DNA from: Acanthochlamys bracteata
Taxonomy: Eukaryota > Streptophyta > Magnoliopsida > Pandanales > Velloziaceae
Assembly (NCBI GenBank): GCA_019914995.1
Contig: CM034143.1
Coordinates: 932,501-996,500, forward strand
Length of the DNA stretch: 64,000 nucleotides
Direction: 5' to 3'
This document shows positions 12,738-25,414 of this stretch, one piece after another (positions within the stretch are counted from its first letter, which is position 1; each line of letters begins with the position of its first letter). The translations under genes were made by a program, and so were the position numbers. The notes beneath the pieces were generated by a model, which ran no database searches, was not told where the DNA came from, and saw nothing but the letters and a program-made list of their open reading frames with translations.

Positions 12738-12939
12738 TTAACTAATCCATAATAATACATACATGCAGAGCATGTTCTTTTTATAGAAACTTATTTTTTG
12801 AAAGTTATATTTAAAAAAATGAATTTTTAAAAATAAATTATAAAATATAAAATATTGTAAAAGAATACAGAAGTGAAGGTTTTTTTAAGAAAAATTAAGT
12901 TCAAAATGTTGGTAAAATATCCTTCGTGCCATTGTCTAT

Positions 12940-13165
12940 GGAAGCGTTTGGCGCAGCGTTTCAAACGCAGTTTATTAATTTTTTTTTATTTTATATTTTT
13001 AATATATATTTTATAAATATATAAAAATTTATTTAAAAATTTAAAAAAAATTTAAAAAAATTTTATAAAATATTTTTATTATTTTTTAGAAATAAAAAAA
13101 TTTATTTAAAAAAATAAAAATATTTTTTATTTTGAAAAAATTTTATTTCATAACGCCCCAATATA
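12940..13165. mobile_element. Possible family A MITE-like copy
   Basis: Starts GGAAGCGTTTGGCGCAGCG and ends near CATAACGCCCCA, with an AT-rich interior. The ends are partly inverted and resemble other family A ends, but the right end is degraded and no target duplication is clear. Confidence 0.35.
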
Positions 13166-13329
13166 CCATTAGTGAAGGACGGCTCTTGGCCAAGGTCCAC
13201 ATCTGCAACCATTGTGATGGTGATAGTTCACGTTGTCCTTCCTCTTTGCCTTAGCCGATCAATTAATTTTCTTCAATTTGATTTATATCTGGCTATTATG
13301 TTCATGGAAGTAAAAATGCAAATATAGAC

Positions 13330-13705
13330 AAACCGAATAGACCAAACCAGTAAATCGGAGCGGGCCAGCTCGGGCGGAATTTATTTTTCATAATTTGGTC
13401 CGATTCGTTTATTTAATTTATTTTTTATAAAAAATAAATTTTAATAATTATTTTAAAAATAAATAAATTTTAAAACTTTTTTAAAAAATAAATATTAAAT
13501 AAATTTTTTTATTATTAAAATTGATTAGTTAACGATCAATATTGAATATATCAACTGTTAATAGTGATCAATCAATACCAACAGTATTCGGACGGACGAG
13601 ACGACTTTATCAGCCCGATACTATCGTAGAATTGGGCCGGGCTTGCCATTATCTTAATCGATTAGTCGGGCCGCAGGTTAACCTGTTTGGCCCGATCCAA
13701 TTTTA
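13330..13705. repeat. Unclassified element with GC-rich GGCCCG motifs
   Basis: Two GC-rich blocks (around 13355-13375 and 13605-13700) contain repeated GGGCC/GGCCCGA motifs in both orientations. Between them lies AT-rich DNA. It looks like a dispersed repeat, but no ends, target duplications or coding frame could be defined. Confidence 0.25.
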
Positions 13706-14560
13706 TATTTATATTTTGGAAGTGAAATTGGAGTTAAAAATGAGTTATTTTTCAAATATACCAACCATTATGTTTAAAGTGCTTGGTCCCAAACTTAAAA
13801 AAATATATATAATATTTTTACTATAAAAAAATTTTATTTTAAAGTTTAATATATCTTTTATTTAAAAGAAATTATTTATAAGTACTAATAAACGTCCCCA
13901 AAGTTTGGGACCATTCACCACATGCCTCTGTCCCTAAAACAGAAGCAGAGCTGAACTTACTATTATTGAGCGTTGATCTCATTGTGCACAAACACAGCAG
14001 AGCAGTGAATTATTTAAAAGTCTATTCAAGTGAATATTGCTTCTGTCTTTGAATTATTAATTTAAAATATAAAACATAATTACTTGTTACGAATAAGCAC
14101 TATTTAGTTAGTCTAGTAATGTTTGCTTATCTTAACTTGGAAACAAATAAATAAGAAAAACAACAAAAAATTTTCAAGTAGTAATTATTATTAATTACTT
14201 TAATTTCAGGTAATCCTTATACTAGTCCTATATATCAATATTATTATCTAGACAGCAACTTTTTAATTATGAGATATTAAGAATTACTTATAAAATAATT
14301 TTTTTTAAAATAAAAGATATTTTAAATATTTTCTAAAAAATAAACTCTTTTATTATTTACAATTGTAAAAATAAGCAAAAAAAGAACTTACAACTTTAAT
14401 TTTTTTTATATTTTATATTTCGTAAACTATTGTAAAAATTTTATTAAAAAACAGCACAATAAAAATTGAAATAAATGATATTAAAAGTTTTTCCATTCCC
14501 AAACATTCCTTAATCAACACCCATCAAGTTTAGTCCAATCTAATTCGCCAATAAGCCTTT
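13706..14560. other. AT-rich intergenic DNA
   Basis: No open frame or structured repeat recognised. It leads into the motif-rich promoter of the HROB gene. Confidence 0.5.
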
Positions 14561-14567
14561 TAGTTAA

Positions 14568-14664
14568 TGGGCCTGCAATTTCAATGTGGGCCGTAAACTT
14601 TTAATCATTTGAGCCCACTGTTTAACTTCAGCCCATTGTTATGGGCCTGCATTTATTTAGCCCA
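14568..14664 (+). promoter_or_regulatory. Cluster of six site II (TGGGCY) elements
   Basis: TGGGCC or TGGGCT occurs in either orientation at 14568-14573, 14587-14592, 14612-14617, 14630-14635, 14642-14647 and 14659-14664. The start codon of the recombination gene is at 14746. Site II elements are known targets of TCP factors in promoters of plant genes expressed in dividing cells. Six copies in 97 bp suggests proliferation-linked expression, which fits a DNA-repair protein. Confidence 0.7.
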
Positions 14665-14745
14665 TGAATATTTCCTCCACCGCGCTCATTCATTTCGTTT
14701 CCCGCTCTAACGAAATCAAAACTTATCGAAACAGAAACCACAGAA

Positions 14746-17700
14746 ATGGAAGAAGAATTTTGGGAAGCGCAGATCGATGTCGACGATTCTGACATAATTC
14801 TCCGGCACCGATCTCTTTCACCAACGTCCATATCCGGCGAAGGCTCCTCTCTGTCTCTCCCCTGTCTTCGCCCTTGCTCTTCTAAATCCCAAAACCCTAA
14901 TTCCTTTCCCCCGCGGGTTCCACAAACGCCACCACGTAAAACGATTCCAGGACCGGCGGGATCTGTTCAGGCAGCCATGCACCGCAAGGGTATAAAGATC
15001 AATTTACGTGATGGGGAGGTAGCTCCGGCAGTGGAAGATTGTCGCGAAGAAGTGGATGATGGAGATTTCAAGCTTGGGCCTTGGCTTGCTGCTCTCGAGT
15101 TTGTTGGTACATTTAAATTATAAGAGTAGCGAGAAAGTGAGGAATTGATTCTCTTTGGTTAGATTGGTTTGGTTTATTTTTGATGGTTGTGTTGTTAGGG
15201 TCAGATTTAGAATCTTCGATGCCTATTAGCTCGATTAGGGAGACGATGGAGAGAGTAACACAGGCAAGGCTCTTAATATTCAATATAGGTTTCATTTGCT
15301 TTCGTAACATGTATACTGAAAATGTGATGTTTTGATAATTTAGTTGATTGGGATTGTGAAGTCGTGTGCGCCAAATGGACTTGGTGATTTATATGTGACC
15401 CTTAAGGTAATGGAGCAATGCTTGATAGTCGTAACTGGTCAGCAGTATGGGGATTAGACTACTAATGTTTGTGAGTGCTGAGCTTGACGGCTGTTTTTAT
15501 GTTAGGATCCGACAGACACAATTGGTGCGTCAATCCACCGGAGAGTTTTTAAAGAGGCGAATGGTGCAGGTGACATAACAGTTGGTTGTGTTCTTATTCT
15601 GAAGCAGGTATGGAATTGGACGTCATCGATGGTACCAGAGTCTAGTTCAACACTTTCGCTTATCTAACATTCTTGTTCTTAAGCGCGTGCTGATTTGACC
15701 TAGCCTTGGTTTAAGATTTTTAAAAAAAAAATTTTATCAAATATTTTTCATTTGATTATGACATCATGGAAATGATTGCAGGTTGTTGTATTCTGCCCTT
15801 CACGCTCAGCTCGTTACTTGAATGTGACAGTCAACAACATAGTGAAGGTATATACTCTTACCTTAATTCCTCAGTTTGGTTATCTGTACTCACCATCCAC
15901 ATGTTCCCTCTGATTAGGCATCTTTGTAGACAAAGAAAGACACAATAGAGCAGCCCAATTTGTTTTGCGGTTAATTTGTTTCTCTGTAGTGACTAATTTT
16001 GTCAGTAGAGACTGCCTTGTCAAGTTAGAAGTAGTGCCTAAGAAACTTTTGAAGAAGTTCTAGCTCATGAATTTTTAGCTCAGCATGTAAGAGTTTTGTT
16101 ATCACTGCTTTCCAGAAGTTTTTACTTATGTGGATTTTCTATGTTGGGAGTGCTTTTACCATGTTCATATTTTTTATGAGGTTTTCATAAACAGGTTATC
16201 AGCAAAGACTGCCGTCCTATTAGCTTGTGCAGTAAGTCTACTAGCTATAATTTTGTAAGCATGTTTTGTTTACACGTGTTTTTCATATTTCTTTTTGCCT
16301 GAGTTATGGTGGTTTTAATTTGTAGGCAAGCAACTAGAAATTGGCACGAGGTCAGCAGAGAAGGCATGTCCTGTTACTTCTGTAAGTAACTATCTTTAGC
16401 AGTTATAATAATTTAATGTAAATATCTTTAGCTCGTCTGACTGTGATTAGTATTTATGGTGTTAGTGAAGAAAATCACTATATTCTGTGAATAATGTATG
16501 TCTTAAATAAAGACGAAAGATGCTCCCTTACTTTGGGTAGATTGATTGTGAGAAATATACCAGCACCTAGAGTTTGCAGGCGTAGGTTGACCAATATGTT
16601 GCATCAGGTTATGTTGCAGTTTATGATATCCATGCTCAGTCCCTTGTAGTTATGAGTTATTAAGGCAATCCATTTCTGGGAGCTGAAAAGGCAACTGCTT
16701 CATGTTTCACTTATTTGGCTACCGAGAAGTCCAGATATTACTGCAGATGCAATAAAACAGTTTCCATCCAGCTTTTCAGTGAGCATAAGCCAGAATGTTA
16801 TGCGAGATGAGGCACAACGGGGTTAATCCCAACTATATACTACCTAGTTGATGCTTGTGGCAATGTAGGCGGACTACTTTTGCCTTGTTATAATGGATCG
16901 TGAGGCTACAGATACAAAAGTCTCCCATCCATTGGACTTTTATTGAAGTGAATGACACATTCATTATCAGGATGGCTAGTAAATTATAGCTCTACCTGAT
17001 GTTAATTTTATCATCCATATTCATATCTGTTGCAATGGTTGTGAAATGAAGATTTGATGAGGTTTCTCTACTGCACAGACCATGACTCTGGATAATGGAA
17101 ATATGTCACTGCCATCACCGGAAAACTTAGTTGCCAACATCGGTATACTTAGTGCCCTTATTTAGCAACCCACTTCTCTCCTTATTTCTTCCTGTTCCTT
17201 TTTGGTAATCTGACTTTTTGTTAATGCATTATTATAATTGATTACTTAGGACATAGCAGAGGAGGCTGGACTGAATTAGCTGCTGCTCCATCTATGATGC
17301 ATAAATCCAGAACAACAAATGATGAATTGAGAGGATGCTTGGATGTACAAATAGTCGGTAACAGCAGTCGGGATGCTCCTGTTGGTCCTCTGCTGCATGA
17401 GACTTTGTCGTCAGTGATGGCAAAGTCTGTGAACCCAGATAATAGACCAAATGAATTCACTAGAGAATCAAGTGATGAAGTAGGAGTTTTGGATAGAAGG
17501 ATGGTTTATAAAAGAAATGCAGATAGCTTTCCTGCAAGCCAGCAGCCTCTCTATGTTGATGCAGGAGCTCCACCAACAGATATTACTGCATTCAACCTAA
17601 GAGCAACTGGAGTAAGGGTTATACAAACATCAGTTTCTGACCGGAATAATGGCAACGAGACGGCTGATAGTAGACAATCAGATGGTTTTCCTGCATTCCA

Positions 17701-17845
17701 ATCTGCTAGTTTGGATCCAGCTGCTCCACCTGTAAAAGTTCCCAAACTTGACCTCAAAGCAATTGATGCTGAAAAGGTCATTTCGAAAACATCCATAACT
17801 GAGTGGACGGATGAGCAATTGTTAGAGCTCTTCTCAGACTACTAA
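14746..17845 (+). CDS. HROB: HROB-like homologous recombination OB-fold protein
   Basis: Exons: 14746-15106, 15199-15263, 15344-15406, 15506-15607, 15782-15847, 16195-16231, 16326-16381, 17079-17142, 17250-17845. They give 469 residues. Residues 67-72 carry the IPGPAG box. The OB-fold region follows from about residue 108 (LGPWLAALEFV, IVKSCAPNGLGDLYVTLKDP, TIGASIHRRVF, VLILKQVVVFCPSRSARYLN). This matches the DUF4539/HROB family. In mammals HROB recruits and stimulates the MCM8-MCM9 helicase during repair synthesis in the nucleus; a similar role here is inferred. The C-terminal part is Ser-rich and probably disordered, ending in a short acidic, aromatic tail (WTDEQLLELFSDY) that may be a binding motif. 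Intron 2 uses a GC donor (CAG|gcaagg); only this choice keeps the frame. Intron 7 is about 700 bp. Confidence 0.85.
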
Positions 17846-18650
17846 GGTAAAGTCCGTTCCGCTTTGCCTCAAGTAATGTGTGGAAATCAATTCTGGCAAC
17901 TATTAAGCACCGTAGGAACATTGAGTGCTAAAAGTTCTTTGTGACCTGCTCATGATGTGAAGTATAGTTGCAGAGAAAGTTTTGACTCAAACGCATGCTG
18001 ATGAAGATGGTCCAAATCTTCATAAATTTACGAAAATTTTGTTGAAAGTCGAAATTGTATATACAAAAAGGGCATGAATGTGTTTTCTTCCTCAGATGTG
18101 TCTATATTGTGGCAAATGTTTTCAAATGTAGTAGTCCAAATGTGTTGCTTGATGGTTCTCATAATATTTAGAATGAAGTACGTATGATTATTAGAAATCC
18201 TTCGATCAGAAAACTCTTGTTTGACCTAGAAAAGCACCTAGATCGTTCCAATCAATTTTGAAACATTTCAATGTAAAAGCAGCTAATGTAAATACATATT
18301 CTAGAGAAAATTATGGGAACGGTCGGGATGTTTAAAATAAGAATTTTTTTTAAAAAAGTTTATTTTAATTTTTTTAAATAACTATTTTTTAATTTAAATA
18401 AAATATAATTAATAAATACAATTTATCTAAATATATAAAAAAATTTAAAATATAAAAATTGAAGTGACACGCTATCAAATAGCCACATAAATAGTAGATA
18501 ATGCGCATTTTAAGAAAAAAATAAAATATATAGAAAAAGAAAATTGAACTGGGCCTGTGTGATTCTTGCGCGCGAAAGAAGGAAGTTTCTGTCCTGTTTC
18601 CTCCAGTCCACCGTTTATGATTTCCCATTCTTTTAAAAAAAAAAATTTCT
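17846..18650. other. HROB 3' region and AT-rich spacer
   Basis: The first few hundred bases are likely 3' untranslated region. After about 18310 the sequence becomes AT-rich with no supported gene. Overlapping minus-strand frames in 18389-18759 are low in complexity and were not accepted. Confidence 0.45.
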
Positions 18651-18699
18651 TTCCCCACTCAGGTTTATAAATTATAATCACGTCTTTGCTCATAAAATA

Positions 18700-19210
18700 G
18701 CAGAAGCATTGTGGCATTATCTTTTCACTGCCTTCCCGTTTTATCTTCTTCTCCTTCAAAGTTTGCTTCCGTTCACCTCCACCATTTTTTTTATGTTCTT
18801 CCTTCTGTTTTCTTCTTCAATTCCTACCTTTCCTTAACAGTCCTACTTCAAATCTCTTGGCTACTGTCAAGATAGGCTTCTACATTTACTGGATATGAAT
18901 TGAATTTTGCCGTACCCAGAGAGAGGTTTAGTTGAATCTTGCTCGATTAGTTGCTAATTTAGATTGTTTGGTTAGTTTTGGATTTTTGTTTTGTGAATTG
19001 AAACTTTCGTTGTTTTTGCTTTATCAATTGGTGAGAATTTTAAGCATCTCATGAAATTAGAAGGCCAAATACAATATTTTAGGCAGACGGAGTGATTGAT
19101 GCTACTGATCCCAAAACAAAACAGAGGATGTCGACATTTTTTGATTTTTGATGTCGCTAGCTTTCGGTCAATCGAGTTTTTATGTAGGTAATAGGAAAGC
19201 TACAGAATGT
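18700..19210 (+). other. Possible 5' leader or dead first exon
   Basis: Pyrimidine-rich DNA (TTCTTCTCC, CTTCCTTCTG) is followed by less AT-rich sequence ending in a GTAGGTAAT string near 19187. It looks like a plant 5' leader with a splice donor, but no following coding exon was found. It might be a distal leader exon of the NRAMP gene 3 kb downstream, a non-coding RNA or a relict. Confidence 0.2.
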
Positions 19211-20369
19211 TTTATTAATGAAACAAGTTGAAGAAAATGGAACTAGTGTTGTATTTACCCTGCAACAGGCCGGCATGCTTCAGGCCTTAGTGCGCACAGA
19301 CATGCGTCAGCACCGTTGTCATCGAACTTTTTATAAAGATATATTTTAATTGTAATTTTTTTAAAAAAAATTTTGAGTTCCATCGTTTTATATATTTAAT
19401 TACTGTCTGAAATTTTATTTTTATTTTATACTAAAATTTATGTTTATCAAAATTTAATTTTAAATTTTATTATACTTTACTACTATTTAAATTCTATTTT
19501 TATCAAATCTTATTTTTATAAAATTTACTATATATTTTTTATAAGGGGAGAGATAGGAACACTCTTTTTTTAGATACACTTCATCTTTGATTTATATTCA
19601 GAGTTACTTTTAAATACAATTTTTATATTTGGATATGAAAAACTATAAATTATAAATATACTTATAAAATTTGAACTCAATCGAAATACTAATTTATTTC
19701 TATCCGATTACTTAATTAATATGATAGAAATTAAAAAAATTAAAAAAATATATATTATATTATTTTTGTCATATTAATAAAGTGATCGACTGAAAGTGAA
19801 TTAGTATTCCGGTTCAGCTAAAATTTTATAAATATATTTTTATTTTATAATTCTTCATATTCAACAGAATATTATTTCGTTCATAAATAAAAAAAAGAGT
19901 ACAACTATTTTTTCTATATAAAACTCACTGTATATAGTTGAAACACGCCGTAAATAGCAAACTGCATCATGCATTTGTTCTACAGCAGCCATCTCTCATT
20001 GACAAGTCTTAAATGGATCGATCCTATTTTATATTAGTTTGATGTAATCCACATACATAATATCTATAAAATAGACTCTCTTTGAAGTTGATGATTTTGT
20101 TATTTGTCACACGTCTCTGTCAGCTAAACTAAATTATGTCAATTATACCATGGAAGTCAACTTTGCAATATATGCTGTCCCTTCGTTTTAATTTCCAATG
20201 CTGATACTGAATTTGAATCATGCTGAACTTGAATTTTGAAGTTAACGACGAAAGAGCTTGAATTTAATTTTATGATAACGAAAAGTTGGTAAACAAATAA
20301 GATAATTGAGACTAATAGAAAAAAAAAGATAAATACCGACTTACTTGAATGCATCCGAATTGCTGTAAT
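19211..20369. other. AT-rich intergenic DNA
   Basis: No gene is supported. The stretch 19330-19550 has AAATTTTATTTTTAT-type internal repeats similar to family C elements but lacks clear ends. Confidence 0.4.
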
Positions 20370-21140
20370 ATTTTATTCATATAACCAGTCTGATACAGTC
20401 GAATTTTTCTATTACTATTGTCTCACAATATATATCTTTCAAGAATTTTATTCTTTCGCCTCAAATTCTTTGTATCAAATTTATTTACCACTTGAGCTTT
20501 ACAATTATAAGATGTGTTCATGCTTTAATTCGTCACAAATATATTATCCACATATAGCGTTAAGACGACATACCTATTTTTCTCAAACTGTTTGATGTAA
20601 GCATAATAGTTTGAGACCAGCTTCATGTATTCAAGACCTCCAAAATAATCATCAATTCTCTTATACAAGTATTTTGATGTACGTTTAAATCCATAAAAAA
20701 ATTTGACAAACTCACAAATCAAATTCTCTTATCCTATCTTGAAAAAACCTTCTGATTGAATTATATTTATCTTCTCTTCCAATTCACTATTTAAAAGTAC
20801 CGTCTTCATATCGAGTTGCTCAAAATTTAGACCCGATAATGCATATAATGTCAATACCGCACGAATTGTTACTAAATGACCACCATTTTTTTTATTTTGT
20901 TGTATAGCCTTTTACAACTAATCGGACACGATATTGTTTTACTTCATCCCGCTACCACACTTGATCTTGTAATTTCACTTATTATCAATAACTTACCGCT
21001 TTAAAAAAGTGATATTAGTTCTCAAATCTCATTCTTGTAAAGTGCCTTAATCTCGTCTTATATAGCCTTCATCTAACGGATAGCATTTGAAATATCCAGC
21101 GTTTCCTCCTACCATTTTGTCCCAAATGCTTTTTCGGCCT
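20370..21140 (-). mobile_element. Fossil Ty1/Copia pol fragment
   Basis: Minus-strand translation shows pieces of a Copia-type reverse transcriptase, including a segment like the family's FVKFFYGFK... and YVVLTLYVDNIF blocks. The fragment is heavily broken, with several interruptions, and is AT-rich like its surroundings, so it is old. No LTRs, gag or integrase region were recognised nearby. Confidence 0.7.
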
Positions 21141-21610
21141 ATAATTATATTATGTTAAACTAAATAGTGAATTACAAGTAGCTACTTAAAGATTACTTGC
21201 TGAAATCTTTATCAAGGTGGCTTTACATTCAACACTATGTATATGCATGACCGCTACCCCCTAAATCCGATTAGATTATAGGTAAGAAAAGGTGTCTTGT
21301 TCTATAAAATAATAATTAGTTTTTGTTGGCACTGATGTTATCTTCTGTTGATATATTATACATGAAAATTATTATAGTTTTACCATTAAAGTGTATGATA
21401 GTGGAACCAATGTCAAAGTCCCAGCCAATGAAAAAAATTTCTCAAAGAACATGCATTATGAAGCATTTCTGTTCCTGTGCAAGGTAACTAAAAACGAAGT
21501 TACAAAGCTGAGCTGTAAGTTCTTGGCTAGGGTTATAATATATATCATATCTATTAGCTTACATTGAACTTATATTAGTCAAATAGTGTAGCAGTCAGCT
21601 AGGGTTATAA
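21141..21610. other. Unassigned spacer
   Basis: Mixed sequence between the Copia fossil and a MITE-like element. No open frame or repeat is recognised. Confidence 0.4.
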
Positions 21611-21614
21611 TTAT

Positions 21615-21870
21615 GGGGGCGTTTGGGATTGCGTTTCCCAAACACTCATTTTTAATTTTTCATTTCACATTTTTAAATACATATTTTATAAGTATCTAAA
21701 AATTTTATTTAAAAATTTAAAAAATATAAAAAAATTTTACGTAGTGAGATCTTTTTATTGCATATTTTTATTTTTTTAAAAGTAAAAAAATAAAACTCGT
21801 TTTTAAAAAAAGATCAAAATATCTATTATTTTAAAAAAGCTCTATTTTATAAGCATTTCCAAACGCTCTC
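21615..21870. mobile_element. MITE-like element, family A
   Basis: A 256-bp AT-rich non-coding element starting GGGGGCGTTTGGGATTGCG and ending CATTTCCAAACGCTCTC, which are inverted repeats. The three flanking bases on each side are TAT (21612-21614 and 21871-21873). Confidence 0.6.
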
Positions 21871-22080
21871 TATATCATATAGATTAAGTTCAAATGAGTA
21901 GTGTGTTAGATTGATATGAGATGCTACATTTTAGTTTGAGCTGGCATGAATTATGCATTTTAGTAATTCACCAAAGAGTTAAGGAGGCATGCATGAGTGG
22001 TGCCTTTTGTGCAATCATGCATATGTGAGCACCAGTTCCAACTACGACATCTGCATCCAATAAGCTCTCGAACTACCATG

Positions 22081-22087
22081 TATAAAT
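22081..22087 (+). promoter_or_regulatory. Putative TATA box of the NRAMP gene
   Basis: TATAAAT lies 67 bp upstream of the start codon. Initiation about 30 bp downstream would give a short leader of roughly 40 nt. Confidence 0.45.
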
Positions 22088-22153
22088 GTAAAACCATGAT
22101 TCTAGCTTGACCTTGGAACAAACATAAACATTAACGAAGATACAATAGAAGTA

Positions 22154-25036
22154 ATGGAAGATCTGGGAAATTCTACTATTGGAAGAGAAGCCATGGAAGC
22201 AGAGAGAGGCAGCAACAGAGTTGCAGCTGTTGACGCGACACTTGACTTAGATGGAAACAATGATAAGCTTCATGAACACGAGCAAGACGGGGTAAAACAT
22301 GCTATGTTTCTAACACTTCCATTAGTCCCTTTTAACTCTATTCTAACTGGTGAAAGTTGGTATCTGCTGATTAAAGTTTATGGAACTTTCGCGAATTGTG
22401 AAAATGGTTTGTTGATGGAAGATTCATTGAAATCAATGTTTATTTCCTTTTGCCTAGAAACCTAGCTGGAAGAAATTCTTGGCGCATATAGGACCTGGAT
22501 TTCTAGTTTCTTTGGCATACCTTGATCCTGGCAATTGTAATCCCTCGTGCACACCATTTTTAACATTCATTTCTATTTCCGTTGATGTGAATATTATCGT
22601 TTTTGCATTGGCACAGTGGAGACTGACCTTCAAGCTGGAGCTAATCACCGTTATGAGGTAAGAACAGATTGGTTAGTAGTAGTGGTGCTGGTGTTCACCC
22701 AGCTCCTTTTTTCTCTGTATTTTATTCATGTAAGATATTAGTCTTTCGATATTTCTACTATTTTGAGACAGTGTATTAAATTTAACAGCTACTCTGGGTG
22801 GTCTTGATTGGTCTTGTGTTTGGACTGATCATTCAATCTCTATCAGCAAATCTTGGAGTGACAACCGGTATTATAAACTTGTGTGGATATGAAAATTATG
22901 ATATGTCTAATTAGATGTTGCTGATAAGGTTTTACACAGGAATGCACCTTGCGGAGTTGTGCAGGCTTGAGTACCCGAAGCCTGTAAAGTATTGTCTCTG
23001 GTTGCTCGCTGAGGTTGCTGTCATTGCTGCAGATATACCCGAAGGTTAAACCTTATGTGCATATGCTTTATAAAACATGCATACTCTTGTATAATTTCGT
23101 AAGTGGTTCTCAAGTTTTGTCAAATTGAGGTATTATGCAGTGATCGGGACAGCCTTCGCCCTTAACATTCTGTTTTCAGTCCCTGTATGGGGTGGAGTTC
23201 TTTTGACTGGATTCAGCACGATACTTCTGCTTGGATTGCAGAGATACGGGGTACTTACAAAGACATTATGGACTTTGTTACTCTTTTGCATAGGATCGAA
23301 TATGAGTGTTGCTTTTTATACAGGTTCGGAAACTCGAACTCTTGATATCAATACTTGTTTTTGTCATGGCTGCTTGCTTCTTTGGAGAATTGAGTTACGC
23401 AAAACCACCTGCCACTGAGGTGCTGAAGGGTCTGTTTGTGCCCCGTCTTAAAGGCAAAGATGCTACAAGAGATTCCATTGCACTAATTGGTGCCCTTGTC
23501 ATGCCGTAAGCTTTTAGTTTGTAGGTCATGTACTTAAAATTTGGATGGCCTTTTCATTTGTTGTATATGATCTTTTTCCTGGCAGGCACAATCTCTTTCT
23601 ACATTCTGCTTTAGTGCTCTCAAGGAAGACGCCGCCATCAAAGCAAGGCATTAATGTAGGCGTCTTGTGAAACATAAATGGAACTCTTTTTAAGAATGCT
23701 TCTAGCAGTAGCCGGAGATTAAATACCAGTTCGGCTATTTGTGAACATGTTTCTAACATCGATATCCTGTATCAGAATGCATGCAGGTACTTCCTACTGG
23801 AATGCAGCTTTGCTCTTTTTATTGCTTTGCTCATCAACATCGCTGTGATCTCTGTTAGCGGTACTGTTTGCTACGCACCAAACCTCTCTGCAGAGGATTC
23901 TGATCGATGCAGTGATCTCACTCTCAATTCAGCATCGTTCTTGCTCAAGGTCTGACAGCACCCTTCAGACTTACCTCAAGAATCTCTTTCTTTTATGACT
24001 GTAGCTTATGTGCGATTAGCTTGAACCGGAAAGCTGTTGCCTATAGATCGTTCTTGCACTGTAGATATGTCAAGCCTGAGCCTACCTAACCACTTCCTGA
24101 CACTTGCAGAATGTCTTGGGGAAGTCGAGCTCAATAGTATATGGAATAGCATTGCTAGCATCAGGTCAAAGCTCGACCATAACCGGAACTTACGCAGGGC
24201 AGTACATCATGCAGGTCCTGCTCTGTTTTTTTAACTCTGGTCATGAAAACTTCTACTTTCTTTACATGTGTTCCTGATAAGCTGACAACTGAAAACAGGG
24301 GTTTCTAAATTTAAAGATGAGGGCATGGTTGAGAAATCTGGTAACTCGTCTTATTGCAATCATTCCCAGTCTAATTGTTTCAATGATCAGTGGTTCTTCA
24401 GGCGCTGGTCGGCTAATCGTAATTGCATCGGTATCCCTTAATTTGAACTTAATTCACCCAAAAAAACATGTTTATCGAATTTACTTCGTCTTTTCTAAAT
24501 TCTGTAAAATCATGCCAGATGATACTTTCTTTTGAGCTACCGTTTGCTCTTATCCCTCTACTCAAGTTCAGCAGTAGCAGAACGAAGATGGGGCCTTACA
24601 TAAACTCGTTCTACGTAAGTTCGATTTATGACGTAAATCTATAATCGAGTTAAGGTAGCTATAATCTATGCATAAACTACGTACAAATGTTTACCAATTG
24701 TTGCAGGTCATCATTGTTTCATGGATACTGGGTTTGTGCATAATAGGAATCAACTGCTACTTCCTGATAACTGGGTTCGTGGACTGGCTCATCCACAACA
24801 ACCTCCCCAAGGTGGGTGTTGTCTTCGTCGGGATCATAGTGTTCCCTCTCATGGTGGCGTACATCACCTCTGTGGCTTACTTGGCATTTAGAAAGGATAG
24901 AACAGTGACTTTCGTCGACGCATATGAAACTTCGCATAATGAAATGGAGAAAGGCCGGCAAACCTCTGATGCTGCAATCCCAAGTGGAACTGCACCTTAC
25001 AGAGAGGACCTTGCAGATATTCCTCTCCCTGAATAG
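22154..25036 (+). CDS. NRAMP: NRAMP-family metal ion transporter
   Basis: Exons: 22154-22291, 22458-22536, 22617-22657, 22789-22867, 22940-23044, 23141-23250, 23324-23505, 23586-23655, 23776-23949, 24110-24214, 24299-24430, 24519-24614, 24707-25036. They give 546 residues with an intact frame. The metal-binding DPGN of helix 1 is at residues 69-72 and MPHN of helix 6 at 244-247. The family transport signature ([14 protein letters not shown]) starts near residue 345. About 11-12 membrane helices are evident, and both tails are hydrophilic. NRAMPs couple uptake of Mn2+, Fe2+ and related divalent metals to protons. The [13 protein letters not shown]-terminus and overall sequence suggest the plant NRAMP1/NRAMP6 type, but the clade was not tested. 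Confidence 0.93.
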
Positions 25037-25184
25037 GCTCTGCTTGCACTTTCTTATATGCTTCACTAATAAATATGCTATGCTGTAACTGATGTAAATT
25101 TGCGGCAGTGTTTACGAATGAATAGTCATGCTAGTAGTAGTTCCATGATCAGCGAGCCAAGTTTGTTTTTTTTTTTTTGGGTTA

Positions 25185-25414
25185 GATTGCGTTTGAACTT
25201 ACTTATAAAATAAATTTTTTTTAAAATAAAAGATATTTTTATTTTTTTATTTTTAAAAAATAAAAAAATATATAATAAAAAAATTTTATTACGTAAAATC
25301 TTTTACACTATCTAAAATTTAAATAAATTTTTTAAATACTTATAAAATATGTATTAAAAAATATAAAATTAAAAAAATTAAAAAGAAATGTATGGAATGC
25401 AATCCCAAACGCAC
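25185..25414. mobile_element. MITE-like element, family A
   Basis: AT-rich non-coding element with left end GATTGCGTTTGAACTTAC and right end GGAATGCAATCCCAAACGCA; the right end reads as GCGTTTGGGATTGCATTCC on the other strand. TTA precedes the left end at 25182-25184; a matching right flank is not clear. It lies just past the NRAMP 3' region. Confidence 0.5.

Noticed and set aside
18389-18759. Two minus-strand frames rich in Phe, Lys and Ile
   Set aside because: Low-complexity translation of AT-rich DNA; no homology-like pattern.
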